64,000 nucleotides of DNA from Calamus simplicifolius (GCA_900491605.1 UESW01003883.1:1524606-1588605); one strand, 5' to 3'; shown: positions 22,480-32,964, counted from the first letter of the stretch. A program made the numbers and translations. Notes: generated from the letters alone by a model not told the origin.

Positions 22480-22612
22480 GTAGGTCGGTTAAGGCCGACG
22501 GATAGGATAGATCGGCTTGGGCCGACAGACGGAATAAGTCGGCTAGGGCCAACGGGTGAGGTAGGTCGGCTAGGGCCGACGGGTGAAGTAGGTCGGCTAG
22601 GGCCGATGTATG
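22480..22612. repeat. Hairpin minisatellite GTCGGCTAGGGCCGAC
   Basis: Five imperfect units of ~30-35 bp, each containing GTCGGC-TAGG-GCCGAC or a close variant (GTCGGTTAAGGCCGAC, ATCGGCTTGGGCCGAC), separated by GGGTGAAGTAG-like linkers. The arms are inverted repeats. Confidence 0.75.
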
Positions 22613-22790
22613 AGAGTGGTTACCAAAGTGCCGACGTGTGACAGGATTTTGTGTCGGTGGCTCGAGGGCCGATGGCTGGAGTAGGTAGATCTTTTGTTTG
22701 GATCGGTTTAAATACCGATAGGGGTCCGGTTATCGTTGGCCATTTCATTCGATGACCTTTGCTAGCTTGATACGAGCTTGCACCGACGGA

Positions 22791-23039
22791 ATGGCTTCCA
22801 AGGATGGCGGAAGGTCAACCGGAGCACCAGCCGATGATGCCAACACTCGCTGGGGGGCTCGTAGGAGCCGCACTCAGACCATCGACGGGGAGGTCCTGGC
22901 CTCCTTGTTGGCGAGTCGACAATGACTCCAGGAGGCAACCGAGCAATATGTGATCGCCTCCACCAGGGAGATCATGCACCTCCGTGCGGTTAACGATCGC
23001 TTAGAGAGGCGCGTGGCATCTCTTCAACAGCAGAGGTAG
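22791..23039 (+). pseudogene. Antisense coiled-coil ORF, copy 1 (unrecognised)
   Basis: ATG at 22791 (MASKDGGRSTG) to TAG at 23037-23039, 82 codons, with one in-frame TGA at 22923-22925. The second half aligns with the ORF at 25584-25886: IDGEVLASLLASRQ then EQYVIASTREIMHLRAVNDR, against VDGLGLASTFASHQ then EEYVDVTTREVEALRRVADR. The shared part is heptad-like and ends in a basic/Gln coiled coil. A TATA-like TTTAAATACC lies 75-84 bp upstream (22707-22716). I do not recognise the family. Its presence twice in one element argues that it was once a functional accessory ORF. Confidence 0.6.
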
Positions 23040-24780
23040 CCTTGCGGCGGATCAGGGAGAACGGTCGGTGGTTCTGAGAGATAATGGTGAGCCCCTGTGA
23101 GGGCTGATATATTTTCGCTTCTTTTGTCACTCCTTTTCCGGTGAATGAAAGAATAGTTCGTGTAGCCTTCGCATTCATTTTTGTTTTGAGATGTTTAATT
23201 TTGTCGCACAAGTTCTTCGAGCGATTAACCTCCTCGGGAAGCCATCGACGAACGGTCGGTTTTTGTACTTTTTGCTGCCCTACCAGCGCTCTGCCGTTCT
23301 GCAGGTAGATCGGTTTTCATTTCACCGGAGTTGGTGATACAGCTCTGTGGGGAGCAAAAAGCTGCTCCGGCGCTTTCCAGAAGGCTTTTATGGCGTTGGT
23401 CTTTTTCCATGCAGGTCATTTTGGCATATGGCGTACGCACCCGTTTACCATTGGATGATGTTACTTTGTAGGACGATCTCCTGAACTTGTCAGTTTCCGT
23501 AAGATTAGTGGGCGATCCTCTGCGTTTAATAACCGTGATTCGGGATCAAAAGGAAATCTTTTGCATGCGTCATGGTTCAGGCGATGGCTCGGTGCGCAGC
23601 GGGGCGCTGCTTTCATCTTGGGAGGCCACGTGGAGGCATGGCCCAGGTGTTTCGAATCTCGGGGCTTCTGGCCTTGGTAGTTATTCCCGGTTTATTTTTT
23701 GCCTATAAAAAGGGGGGAAGAGGGGTCGTGTTAGGTCATCCCCAAAGTTTCTTTCCCATTGGAGTTTCCACCATGCTCATTTCTCCGCTGTTGCGAGTGG
23801 GAGGGTTGAGCTTTCCTTTCACAAGCCCTTCACCTCCGGACAGTTGGGGCGATGAAGGAGCTGCTAAAGAGTGGCTTGCCCTTATGGGATAGGTCCTGGA
23901 GATCATATGGAGAGCGCACAGAAGGGGCACAGAGATCACACGGAGAGCGCACATATGTGCTTCCCGTGTGACCTTTGTGGTTCCCCCTTGGAGACGCATG
24001 GTAGGAAGTGCACGCGGGCTCCCCATGAGTTGAGTGAATTTCGCCTCCTCCCCTGGTTTGGATTCCTGGGCTTGCCCGCCTGGGGAATCTTTCGCCACAT
24101 GGGGAGGGGGCGACAGCGTACCGCCCGTAGGTACCTTGCCTTTGAGTTTGGGCAAGTTGGGGCGGTACACACTCGGTTTGGGAGAGTGTTCCGGTGCTAG
24201 GGTCCGCGGGCTTCCTACCTACTCGTCGGGGGGCCTCTTGGTTGGGTGGTTAGGGGTGACATTCCGTCCACCCTTTCCAATCACCCTGATATCTCGGTTA
24301 AGTCACCGAGATATCATTATTTACTGAAGCTGGTCGCAACTGTTGGTCCATGTCGCCCGCATTATCAGCTCGAGCTGACTGTTTGCGGATTATCTGGCTC
24401 GTCGGTCGGGACGCCGGAGCATCACAGTTGCCCAGGTCTGCTTTGGAGTAGTTGCCCGAGTTTTGTGTTTGTATTTACTTTATGCATTTCAATGCTCTTG
24501 TAACGCCTCTCAGGCATTTGTAATTGGTTTTGATGGCAATGAAATAAAGAGAGTTTTATTCTGTTTCTCAATCTCTATTTCTCCTGTGCCAAGTTGTTGT
24601 TGCTAGCCGTGGGGTACATGCCATTCGTTTTTAGGCGAGGATCCTGCGCTGTCCGAACTAGTCGGGGCTTGCAGACTGCCCTGGTCCAGACGGAGGTTTA
24701 GAGATTGTTCGATGAGTACGTTCTTTAACTTGGTCCGAAGCTCGGAGATTCATGCCTTCGACCCCATTGGAGTCCGAGTG
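23040..24780. other. Tat 3' region with a TATA-led antisense segment
   Basis: No recognisable protein. A TATAAAAA box (23704-23711) is followed by an ATG at 23773 that opens 39 codons (to 23892), then non-coding sequence, then AATGAAATAAAG near 24539-24550, which resembles a plant poly(A) signal. The sequence reads like a small antisense transcription unit whose protein, if any, is lost. Confidence 0.4.
23704..23711 (+). promoter_or_regulatory. TATA box of a possible antisense transcript
   Basis: GCCTATAAAAAGGGG is a near-ideal plant TATA element, lying 62 bp upstream of the ATG at 23773. It is on the strand opposite to gag-pol. Confidence 0.45.
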
Positions 24781-25095
24781 TTTATGGCTCGGCCTTGCCG
24801 AGGTTCGGAGAATTTGTTGCTCGGCCCAGCCGAGGTTTGGAGATTCGTTACTTGGCCCTGCCAAGATTTGGAGATTGTTACTTGGCCCTGCCGAGGTCCG
24901 TAGACATGTTGCTCGGCCCAGCCGAGGTTCGGAGATTTGTTACTTGGCCCTGCCAAGGTTCGGAGATTTGTTGCTCGGCCCAGCCAAGGTTCGGAGATTC
25001 ATTGCTCGGCCCAGCCAAGGTTCGGAGATTCGTTACTTGGCCCTGCCAAGGTTTGGAGATATGTTACTTGGCCCTGCCAAGGTTCGGAGACTTGG
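24781..25095. repeat. Hairpin minisatellite array 1, ~31-bp unit
   Basis: Ten units of the form TTGCTCGGCCCAGCCGAGG followed by TTCGGAGATT. Arms are CTCGGC/GCCGAG or CTTGGC/GCCAAG; about three units have mixed arms. It is the same family as the longer array at 26540-27345. Confidence 0.85.
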
Positions 25096-25515
25096 GGCTC
25101 GGAGAAGCGACTTAGTCACACCATGAGTCATAATGCTAGGTCCCTACGGCGTTCGGTGAGGGGCGTCAAGGTGGAACGGGCGGTACATGGTCACGCCCTC
25201 CATTTATGACTTTACCCCTCCCGAGGGGACGAATTACCGCCAGGTGCTGGAATTCTTTCCTTTTTGCGTTTCCCGAAAGGAGGCCAGCTTAAAAGAGCTT
25301 GGGGAAGTGTTGGGAGCATTCATTACGGGGGGCCGGCAGATCGGGAGATACTCTATTCAGGGGGATTCCCGAACAGTTCGTCCACATTACCGATTTCACT
25401 TGGGATGGGGCACGGCCTTTCAGATTCTGCAGGTGCTAATTAAAGCGATGATACATGGTGAGTTCTCATAGGTCGGTGGTTACGGCCCGACTGGTCGAAA
25501 TACTCACCTGACAAG

Positions 25516-25523
25516 TATAAATA
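25516..25523 (+). promoter_or_regulatory. TATA box upstream of antisense ORF copy 2
   Basis: AAGTATAAATACG lies 61 bp upstream of the ATG at 25584, a normal spacing for a short leader. Confidence 0.45.
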
Positions 25524-25583
25524 CGAATGGGGGGCGTGCTGGTTTTCGCCACCCTCTGATTCAGTCTCAAAATAGTTTTCGTC

Positions 25584-25886
25584 ATGGCTTCTCAAGGAGG
25601 AGAGCGACCATCTGACGAACTAAGGGCGATTAACGACCTGCTACATTCGGTGGGGGCCGTCCCACTATTACAGTCGACGGGCTGGGCCTGGCGTCGACCT
25701 TCGCGAGTCACCAGCGGCTCGAGAGGGTTGTTGAAGAATATGTCGATGTTACCACGAGGGAGGTTGAGGCCCTACGCCGGGTGGCGGACCGGCAGAAGGA
25801 GGAAATAATCGCTCCGCCAGCAAGTCGCCGAGCTCTCCCAGCGCCTGGAGGACTTGCTGGCTTCTAGGAGCGATAGCGAGCTCTAG
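25584..25886 (+). pseudogene. Antisense coiled-coil ORF, copy 2 (unrecognised)
   Basis: ATG at 25584 (MASQGGERPSDELRAINDLL) to TAG at 25884-25886. The central part homologous to copy 1 reads in a second frame from about 25670 to 25805, and the end (LRQQVAELSQRLEDLLASR) returns to the first frame, so two offsetting frameshifts are present. With those, the product would be about 100 residues with a C-terminal coiled coil of Leu/Gln/Glu heptads. A TATA box precedes it and an AT-rich stretch with AATGAACATAAAG follows (25955-25967). Function unknown; I see no catalytic motif. Confidence 0.6.
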
Positions 25887-26539
25887 CAAGGGCTTCTTCT
25901 TCTTCTTTTTTTCTTTTCTTTTGCCGCCTTTGTCTTCCCCCCCCTTTTAAATTAATGAACATAAAGTTTTATCAGACTGTGCATTCCGCTGTTCCCAGAA
26001 CATTTGCGAACGTTGGTTGGGGCTTTTCGGTCGCCCAAGTCCGAGCTGATTTTAGGAGAACACGGGTGGGTTTCGTTTAGGGCACATAGGCCACCCAAAT
26101 TTGAACATAGTTTAGGAGGCCGTTAGACTGGTCGGGGCTTGTAAGCTGCCCGAGTCCGAACCTGAGTTTTCTTGGGGGTCACTGGTCTCTGTTTGGACCA
26201 GTGGCGGACCTAGGCGGTTCTTCAGAAGGAGTTCCTTTACTTCTTCCAGAGTATCAGGAGGTTTTTGCCTTCGTTTTCATTTTTAGGGTATTCGAGAAGT
26301 TACCCTGCTTCAAACGACGCCCTGGGGTGCGGCTGAGGTGCGAGAGTTTTGCTCTTTTGGCTGATGATTTGGTCGTCGGGCGCGACCAGGACGCGGGAAT
26401 ATCACTCGGTTGGCCCGAGGAACTTGATAAGTAAGGTCGCTCCCCGGCTTAGGCCGAGGTTTCTAGCGGCAGAATGTAGCCCTTGGCTTTGGCCAAAGTT
26501 TACGCACTCCGGTCTTGGCCGGGGCTTTAAAGATTGCAG
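25887..26539. other. Tat 3' region, no gene seen
   Basis: Mixed-composition DNA between antisense ORF copy 2 and the long hairpin array. A phrase resembling CTGGTCGGGGCTTGTAAGCTGC (near 26131) recurs in variant form near 24660 and 26010, suggesting older internal duplication. Confidence 0.4.
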
Positions 26540-27345
26540 CCCTGTCTAGGCTCGGGGATCTTGTCGCTCGGGCGTGCCGAGATTTTGTTACTCGACCCAC
26601 CAAGGTTCGAAGATTTTTTACTTGGCATGCCAAGGTTCGAAGAATTTGTTGCTTGGCCCCGCCGAGGTTCGGAGATTTTTTACTTGGCCCTGCCAAGGTT
26701 CGGAGAATTTGTTCACTCGGTCCAGCCGAGGTTCGGAGAATTTGTTTACTCAGCCCAGCCGAGGTTCGGAGATTTTGTTACTCGGCCCAACCGAGGTTCG
26801 GAGAATTTTACTTGGCCCTGCCAAGGTTCAGAGAATTTGTTGCTCGGCCCAGCCGAGGTTCGGAGATTTGTTGCTCGGCCCAGCCGAGGTTCGGAGATTT
26901 TTTACTTGGCCCTGCCAAGGTTCGAAGAATTTGTTGCTCGGCCCAGCCGAGGTTCGGAGAATTTTTTACTTGGCCCTGCCAAGGTTCGGAGAATTTGTTG
27001 CTCGGCCCTGCCGAGGTTCAGAGATTTTTACTTGGCCATGCCAAGGTTCGGAGAATTTGTTTGCTCGGCCCAGCCGAGGTTCGGAGATTTTGTTACTCGG
27101 CCCAGCCGAGGTTCGAAGATTTTGTTACTCGGCCCAGCCGAGGTTCAGAGATTTTTTACTTGGCCCTGCCAAGGTTCGGAGAATTTTGCTCGGCCCAGCC
27201 GAGGTTCGGAGATTTTGTTGCTCGGCCCAGCCGAGGTTCGGAGATTTTTTACTTGGCCCTGCCAAGTTTTGGAGAATTTGTTGCTCGGCGTAGCCGAGGT
27301 TCGGAGATTTTTTGCTCGGCCCAGCCGAGGTTCAGAGATTTCCTG
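26540..27345. repeat. Hairpin minisatellite array 2, ~24-25 units
   Basis: Units of 31-34 bp, each carrying an inverted repeat. About 8 units have CTTGGC...GCCAAG arms and the rest mostly CTCGGC...GCCGAG; only one has clearly mixed arms (near 26652). The spacer is GGTTCGGAGATTTTTTACTT or a close variant. The loop also differs by type (usually CCT versus CCA). Long overlapping open frames here reflect absence of stops in the unit, not protein coding. Confidence 0.9.
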
Positions 27346-27510
27346 TTCAGATAGGTAACTCAGTCGTGCCGAGGATTGGTGAGCAGCACCTGTTTCTTTT
27401 TGCAATCTTTGGCAATGTAATGCATGATGATTTACGTTGCAAATTACGAAAACACGTGCCGACAGGAAGGTATAATAAGTGTATAAAAATGGACTTATAG
27501 AGGACATACC

Positions 27511-29005
27511 CTATTGATAATACTTGCGGAGATTGTCCGAGTTCCACGTCCGGGGGACAGACTTTTCGTTTAGATCTTGCAGCTTGTAGGTTCCCGGTCC
27601 AATGATCTCCGCTACTTGGTATGGGCCTTCCCAATTTGGTGCCAGCTTTCCTTGTTCCAGTGGTTTGGAAACAGAGGCTTTCCGAAGAACAAGGTCGTCA
27701 GGCAGGAAGGCTTTCCCTTTGACTCTGGAGGCGTGGTAGCGGGCCACCCTTTGTTGATAAGCATCCACTCTGATCCGGGCCTTCTCTCTGATCTCCTCTA
27801 TTAGGTCGAGGTTGGTGCGGAACTGTTCGTCGCTAACTTCCTCTGAGTAGCTTTCCACCCGCAGCGAAGGGAGGCCTATCTCTACGGGGATAACGGCCTC
27901 CGTGCCAAAGGCCATCCGGAATGGGGTTTCGCCTGTAGGGACTCTCGGGGTGGTGCGGTAAGCCCACAGGACGTGGTGCAACTCGTCCGCCCACCTGCCT
28001 TGGGCTCTGAAAAGGCAAGATTTGATCCCCTGAAGGAGGGTCTTGTTGGTTACTTCCGCTGCTCTGTTGGCTTGTGGATGCCCGACCGAGGTGAAGTGAT
28101 GACGGATTCCGTGCTCCTCACAGAACTGGCGAAACTTAGAGTTGTCGAATTGCTTGCCGTTATCGGCGATTATAGTGTGCGGGAGGCCGAATCGGCAGAT
28201 GATGGACCTCCATACAAAGTCTCTGGCCCGTGCCTCAGTTATTTGTGCAACCGCCTCCGCCTCGACCCATTTAGTGAAGTAGTCGATGGCGACAAATAGA
28301 AATTTTCGCTGCCCCGTGGCAAGCGGGAATGGGCCGAGGATGTCCATCCCCCATTTGGCGAAGGGCCAAGCGGAGGATATAGGAACCAGGTCGGTGGAGG
28401 AGTCTTTGAATGGTTGAGTGCCTCTGGCATGGGTCGCAAGCTCGGATTAGATCGTCTGCATCTTTCTGCATAGTCGGCCAGTAGTAGCCTTGTCGCAGCA
28501 CCTTGTGGCATAGGGACCGGCTTCCCAGATGGTTGCCGCAAATCCCTTCATGCACTTTGCGTAGAGCATAATCTGCTTCGGACGGGCGAAGGCATCTGAG
28601 CAGTGGCATAGAGAAGGATCGTTTGTAAAGTTGGTCGTCGATCAACACGTAATGGGTGGCCTGCAGCTTTAGCTTTCTAGCCTCTCTCCGGTCGGGCGGA
28701 AGCGACCCTTCTTTGAGATACTTCAGAATGGGATCAAACCATGATGGTTCGGCTTCAACTTGCATTATTCGGTCGGCTTCCACGATGCTGGGCTTCTCCA
28801 GGGTCTCCAGGTGGAACTTTTGTTCAGCGTCCATTGACTCCGCGGTCGCCAATCGGGATAGTAGGTTAGCGCGGGCATTCTCGGACCTAGGAATCTGAGT
28901 GATTTCAAACTCAAAAAAATGGGGAAGCAGACTCCGCACCTCTTGAAGATATCGAACCATGTTCGGCTCCCGAGCCTCAAATTCTCCTCGTACATGGCTG
29001 GTCAC
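27511..29005 (-). pseudogene. Gypsy integrase of the Tat element
   Basis: The N-terminal zinc-binding region appears as HEGICGNHLGSRSLCHKVLR followed by CDPCQRH. A frame change follows near 28310, and the core domain carries the catalytic acids in MDILGPFP, IIADNGKQF and NRAAEVTNKTLL. The C-terminal part ends with PNWEGPYQVAEIIGPGTYKL and TAG at 27511-27513. Integrase inserts the element cDNA into chromosomes. Residues needed for catalysis are visible, but the frame is broken. Confidence 0.92.
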
Positions 29006-29070
29006 TAGCTGAGAATCGGTGAAGGCATTAAGCTTCTCTACCTTCAGGTTGCGGGTGATTCGAAGACCGG

Positions 29071-30641
29071 CTAGCAGGGCTTCGTACTCAGCTTCGTTGT
29101 TGGAGGCCGGGAAAGAGAACCGGATGCCATATCGAAGATTGCCCCCTCCGGGCTGGTGAGAACCAGGCCCGCACTGGAGCTATGGGCGTTAGATGACCCG
29201 TCGACATGGAGGAGCCACTGGGCTCCAGATTTTGGTTCTTCGGGGAAGTCTGGGGTGGAACCGTCCTCCGGGATGGTACACTCGAGGAGGAAGTCGACCA
29301 GCACCTGAGCTTTGATGGCTGGGCAAGGCTGAAAGTGGATGTCATGCTCGCTCAACTCGACGGCCCACTTGGTCATTCTTCCTGATGTCTTGGGGCGGTA
29401 GACTACCGCCTTGATGGGTTGGTCGGTCAAGACCATCACAGAATGTGCTTGGAAGTACGGTCGCAGCTTTCGAACTGAGGTGATTAAGACCAACACCATC
29501 TTCTCAATTCTGCTATATCTTGTCTCCGCATCACAGAGTAGCCTGCTGACATAATAAATCGGCTTCTGGACCTTGCCTTCCTCCCTGACCAGCACCGAAC
29601 AGACGGCGCCTTCTAAAACAGCCAGGTACAAGAACAGGGTCTCGCCCGGGGCCGGACTGCTGAGGAGTGGGGGCAAGCCGAGGTATTTCTTGAGATCTTG
29701 AAATGATTTTTGGCATTCAGGGTCCATCAGAAGTTCTTAGCCGACCGAAGGGTTTTGAAGAAGGGGAGGCATCTCTCGGCCGACCGCGCCACAAAGCGGT
29801 TAAGAGCCGCTATCCTTCCGGTTAGGCGTTGGACCTCTTTAATAGATGTCGGGGGCGCCATTTGTTGGAGAGCTTGAATCTTCTGGGGGTTAGCTTCGAT
29901 ACCTCGCTGGGAGACCATGAAGCCGAGAAACTTCCCGGAGTTAACGCCGAAGGCGCATTTGGTCGGATTGAGCCTCATCCCATACTTGCGCAGCGTTGCA
30001 AAGCTCTCTGAGAGGTCCTCGACATGCCGTGATGCTTCTTTGCTTTTGACCAGCATGTCGTCCACATACACCTCCATATTCCGGCCGATTTGCTCCTTGA
30101 ATACTTTGTTAACCAGCCTTTGGTAGGTGGCACCTGCATTTTTAAGACCAAAGGGCATGACGCGGTAACAGTAAGTACCTCGATCGATTATGAAGGCGGT
30201 CTTTTCTTCATCCTCGGGGGCCATCCGGATCTGATTGTAGCCTGAATAAGCGTCCATGAATGATAGCATTTGGTGACCTGAGGTGGCATCCACGAGCTGA
30301 TCAATCCGGAGAAGAGGGAAGCTATCCTTCGAGCAGGCTTTGTTGAGGTCGGTGAAGTCGATGCAAATCCTCCACTTGCCGTTTGACTTCTTCACCATGA
30401 CGACGTTTGATAGCCAGTTTGGATAATTTACCTCCCGGACGAAGTTTGCCTTGATGAGTTTGTCTACTTCTTCTTCAACGGCCTTTTGTCGTTCCAGGGT
30501 GAAGCTCCTCTTCTTCTGCTTGACGGGCCTGTGCATCTCATCCACGTTGAGACGATGGACGAGAACCTTGGGGCTGATCCCTGGCATGTCAGAGGCGGAC
30601 CAGGCGAAGATGTCAGCATTGCTTCGGAGAAACCTGATCAA
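29071..30641 (-). pseudogene. Gypsy reverse transcriptase, RNase H and second RNase H
   Basis: RT motifs run from VRYLEVNYP-like sequence (here VREVNYPNWLSNVVMVKKSN) through WRICIDFTDLNKAC, SFMDAYSGYNQI and MPFGLKNAGATYQ to the YVDD box in MEVYVDDMLVKS. The RT-linked RNase H includes YYVSRLLCDAETRYSRIEKM. Downstream, WLLHVDGSSNAHSSSAGLVL is the start of an additional RNase H domain, typical of Tat and Athila lineages. A frame change separates RT from RNase H around 29727. Confidence 0.92.
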
Positions 30642-30880
30642 TCTGTGCCGAGGTTCGCCCTTGAGCAGCGACCCGATTTTTATGGTTCAGTCGGGATGAG
30701 CCTCATCCAACGGCACTTCCTCCAGTTCCTCTGCTGGTTCTCCTCGCTGTTCGGCGAAGTCCTCCCGAGCGTCTAGCCCATCAACCTCCGGCACTCTGGA
30801 CTGAAGGCTGGTAATGAAGCATTGCCGAGCCATGGCTTGGCTTCCTCGAATAACTCCAACTCCCTGTTCGGTGGGGAATT

Positions 30881-31621
30881 TCATGGATAAGTGGGGATGG
30901 AGACAACTACCTTGAGGGACATTAGGTCGGGCCTGCCGAATATGGCGTTGTATGGGGACCTGAGTTTGGTCACTAGAAAGTCCGTGTAGATAGTGGCCAC
31001 AAGGGGCCAGGCTCCCGTGCAGACCGTCAGGGTGATGACCCCTTCCGGGATGATGACGTCGCTTGTGAGTCCCATTAGGGTGGAATCCACAGCTCGAAGG
31101 TTTTCCATGAGTAGTTTCATCTTGGCAAACACATCGAGATACAGAACATTCACTGAACTTCCACTGTCAACAAGGATCCGACTTACATCATAGTTATTCA
31201 AATTGAGGGATACAACTAATGCATCATCATGGAGGAACTGTATCCTTTGGAGATCATCGTTGGAGAAGGAGAGCTCGCCCGTCCGTACCTTCTTTGGCGC
31301 TGATCCTTCATTATCGTCCCTGGGGCTCGACCCGCCGGCCTCTTCGATCATGTTGATGCAGCCGATCACGGGCGGATTTGGTGGAGGAGGAGGTTGTTGA
31401 AGTTCGGGCTGGCGATCGCCTCCTTGCCCCAGCTCGGGCGCCCTCCTGAACTGATTCAGTCGTCCCCGTTGGATCAACCTTTCGATTTCATTTTTCAGCT
31501 GCCAGCATTCTTCAGTATCGTGGTCGTGCTCCCGGTGGTAGCGGTAGTACTTGGTGGGGTCTCTTCGGGTCGGGTTCCCTCGGAAAGGAGCTGGCCGGGG
31601 GAGCTGGCGCTCTATCTCCAT
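30881..31621 (-). pseudogene. Gypsy gag C-terminus and aspartic protease
   Basis: It begins with the end of gag and a CCHC-like motif reading YYRYHREHDHDTEECW, in which the first cysteine expected of the family (CRYH) is a tyrosine. After a proline-rich linker comes the protease core ILVDSGSSVNVLY (active-site DSG), followed by a flap-like region and NAIFGRPDL. The frame ends before RT. Confidence 0.88.
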
Positions 31622-31627
31622 GAGGAT

Positions 31628-32813
31628 CTACGTCCGGGGCACGGTCAGTGGAGTATAGCGATCGAATCGCCTGGGTGGGCACCAGGAGCGATTCCTTGGC
31701 GGCAGTAGGGGAACTCTTTGGCAGTGAGGTGGACTCGGCCGACGGGCGGAACGGTGCCTATCGGGACCTTTGGGCTCCTTCTTCTTTGCCAGCTCGACGC
31801 GGGCAACTCTCCGCGATTCTTCGACCCTAGCGTATTTGCCCACCAGGGCCATCATATCAGAGAGGTCAGGGGGGTAGCTGACTTTCATAGCCAGGTAGAA
31901 GTCGCTCTCCTTTGAGACTCCCCCCGCCAAGGCGGACATAGCCACCTCATGATTAAGGTGGTCCACCTTTAACATGGCCTTATTAAAATGGCCGAGATAA
32001 TTTCTCAAGGACTCCCCCTCTCTCTGCTTGACTTCGGAGAGGGAGTCAGATCTTCATCGTGGTAGCGGCTACTGACGAACTGGCCAATAAAAAGATGGCT
32101 CAGCTCGTCAAATGAATCAATGGAACCTGGCTTCAAGGCATTGAACCAGGTTCGGGCAGATCCTCTAAGGGTGGAGGGGAAAGCGCGGAAGAGGATCGCA
32201 TCGGATGCTCCATGGAACATCATTATTGACTGGAAGCTGCTAAGATGGTCGTTCGGGTCAGAAGAGCCGTGATAGGGTTCGACGGCCGGTAGCTTGACAT
32301 GGGAGGGAATCACTTCCTCCATAATCCCCTGGAGAAAGGAATGCCCTGCTCCGCTTTGGGCTAAGGCGGATGGGCCTTCTTGGCAGCGTTCAGCTCCTGA
32401 CGCATCTCCTGGATCTGCCGACGGATCTCCTCTTCGGCGGTTAGAGGGTGAGGGTGAGAGGATCGCAGGGATGGCATCAAATCATGGTGGGAGGATGCTG
32501 GGGAGAGGGACCGGGCTCGCCGAGATCTGGGAGGATCCCTGTCGTAGCCGCCTCGTGGGACTAGCTTGTCCCCTCTGGGTCGATGTGGGGGGTCCGTGGC
32601 TTCATGCGGACTGGAGGAGGAAGTCGCCGGCGAAGAAGGAATCGCGGCCTCCTTATGAAGGTGCGGAGTGGGAGGAGCTGTGAAGCGCTCCTGGACCATG
32701 TGAGTCAGGGCCTGGACTTGCTGGACCAGCGAGGCGAACTGGTCCTGGGTCATCGGGATGGCTGGCGATGACGGGGTTTCAATTGGCGGAGGTTGTGGCG
32801 CTACACCGCTCAT
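31628..32813 (-). pseudogene. Gypsy gag of the Tat element
   Basis: ATG at 32813. The N-terminal region includes TQDQFASLVQQVQALTHMV and SRRARSLSP; the same motifs occur in the second Gypsy fragment at 36111-36551. The retrotransposon gag domain follows: PYHGSSDPNDHLSSFQSIM, AFPSTLRGSARTWFNALK and ELSHLFIGQFVSSR. At least two frame changes (about 32330 and 32020) interrupt it. Confidence 0.88.
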
Positions 32814-32942
32814 CAGATCAGGCCTCTGGGAAGCGACCTAGTCCTGGGCTTCAGAGGTTGCTCTTCTTCGATTGGCCATTAGAGAGGTTCTACTCCAGAT
32901 CGAGATCCTTATCTCCTTTCATCAAGTTTTAACGGGACTTGA

Positions 32943-32961
32943 GGCCCTTCCTCTAGCGCTA
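32943..32961 (-). other. Primer binding site of the Tat element (mutated)
   Basis: Three bases inside the 5' LTR, the minus strand reads TAGCGCTAGAGGAAGGGCC. The related element at 36688-36706 has TGGCGCTAGAGAAAGGGCC with the same 3-base spacer. The canonical TGG start, complementary to a tRNA 3' CCA, is thus TAG here, a G-to-A change. The primer tRNA is not initiator Met; I cannot name it without a tRNA set. Confidence 0.65.
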
Positions 32962-32964
32962 ATC

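Noticed and set aside
26515..27358. Three overlapping open frames of ~240-280 codons on the plus strand
   Set aside because: They run through the hairpin minisatellite in all three frames and simply reflect a repeat unit without stop codons; no protein constraint is visible.
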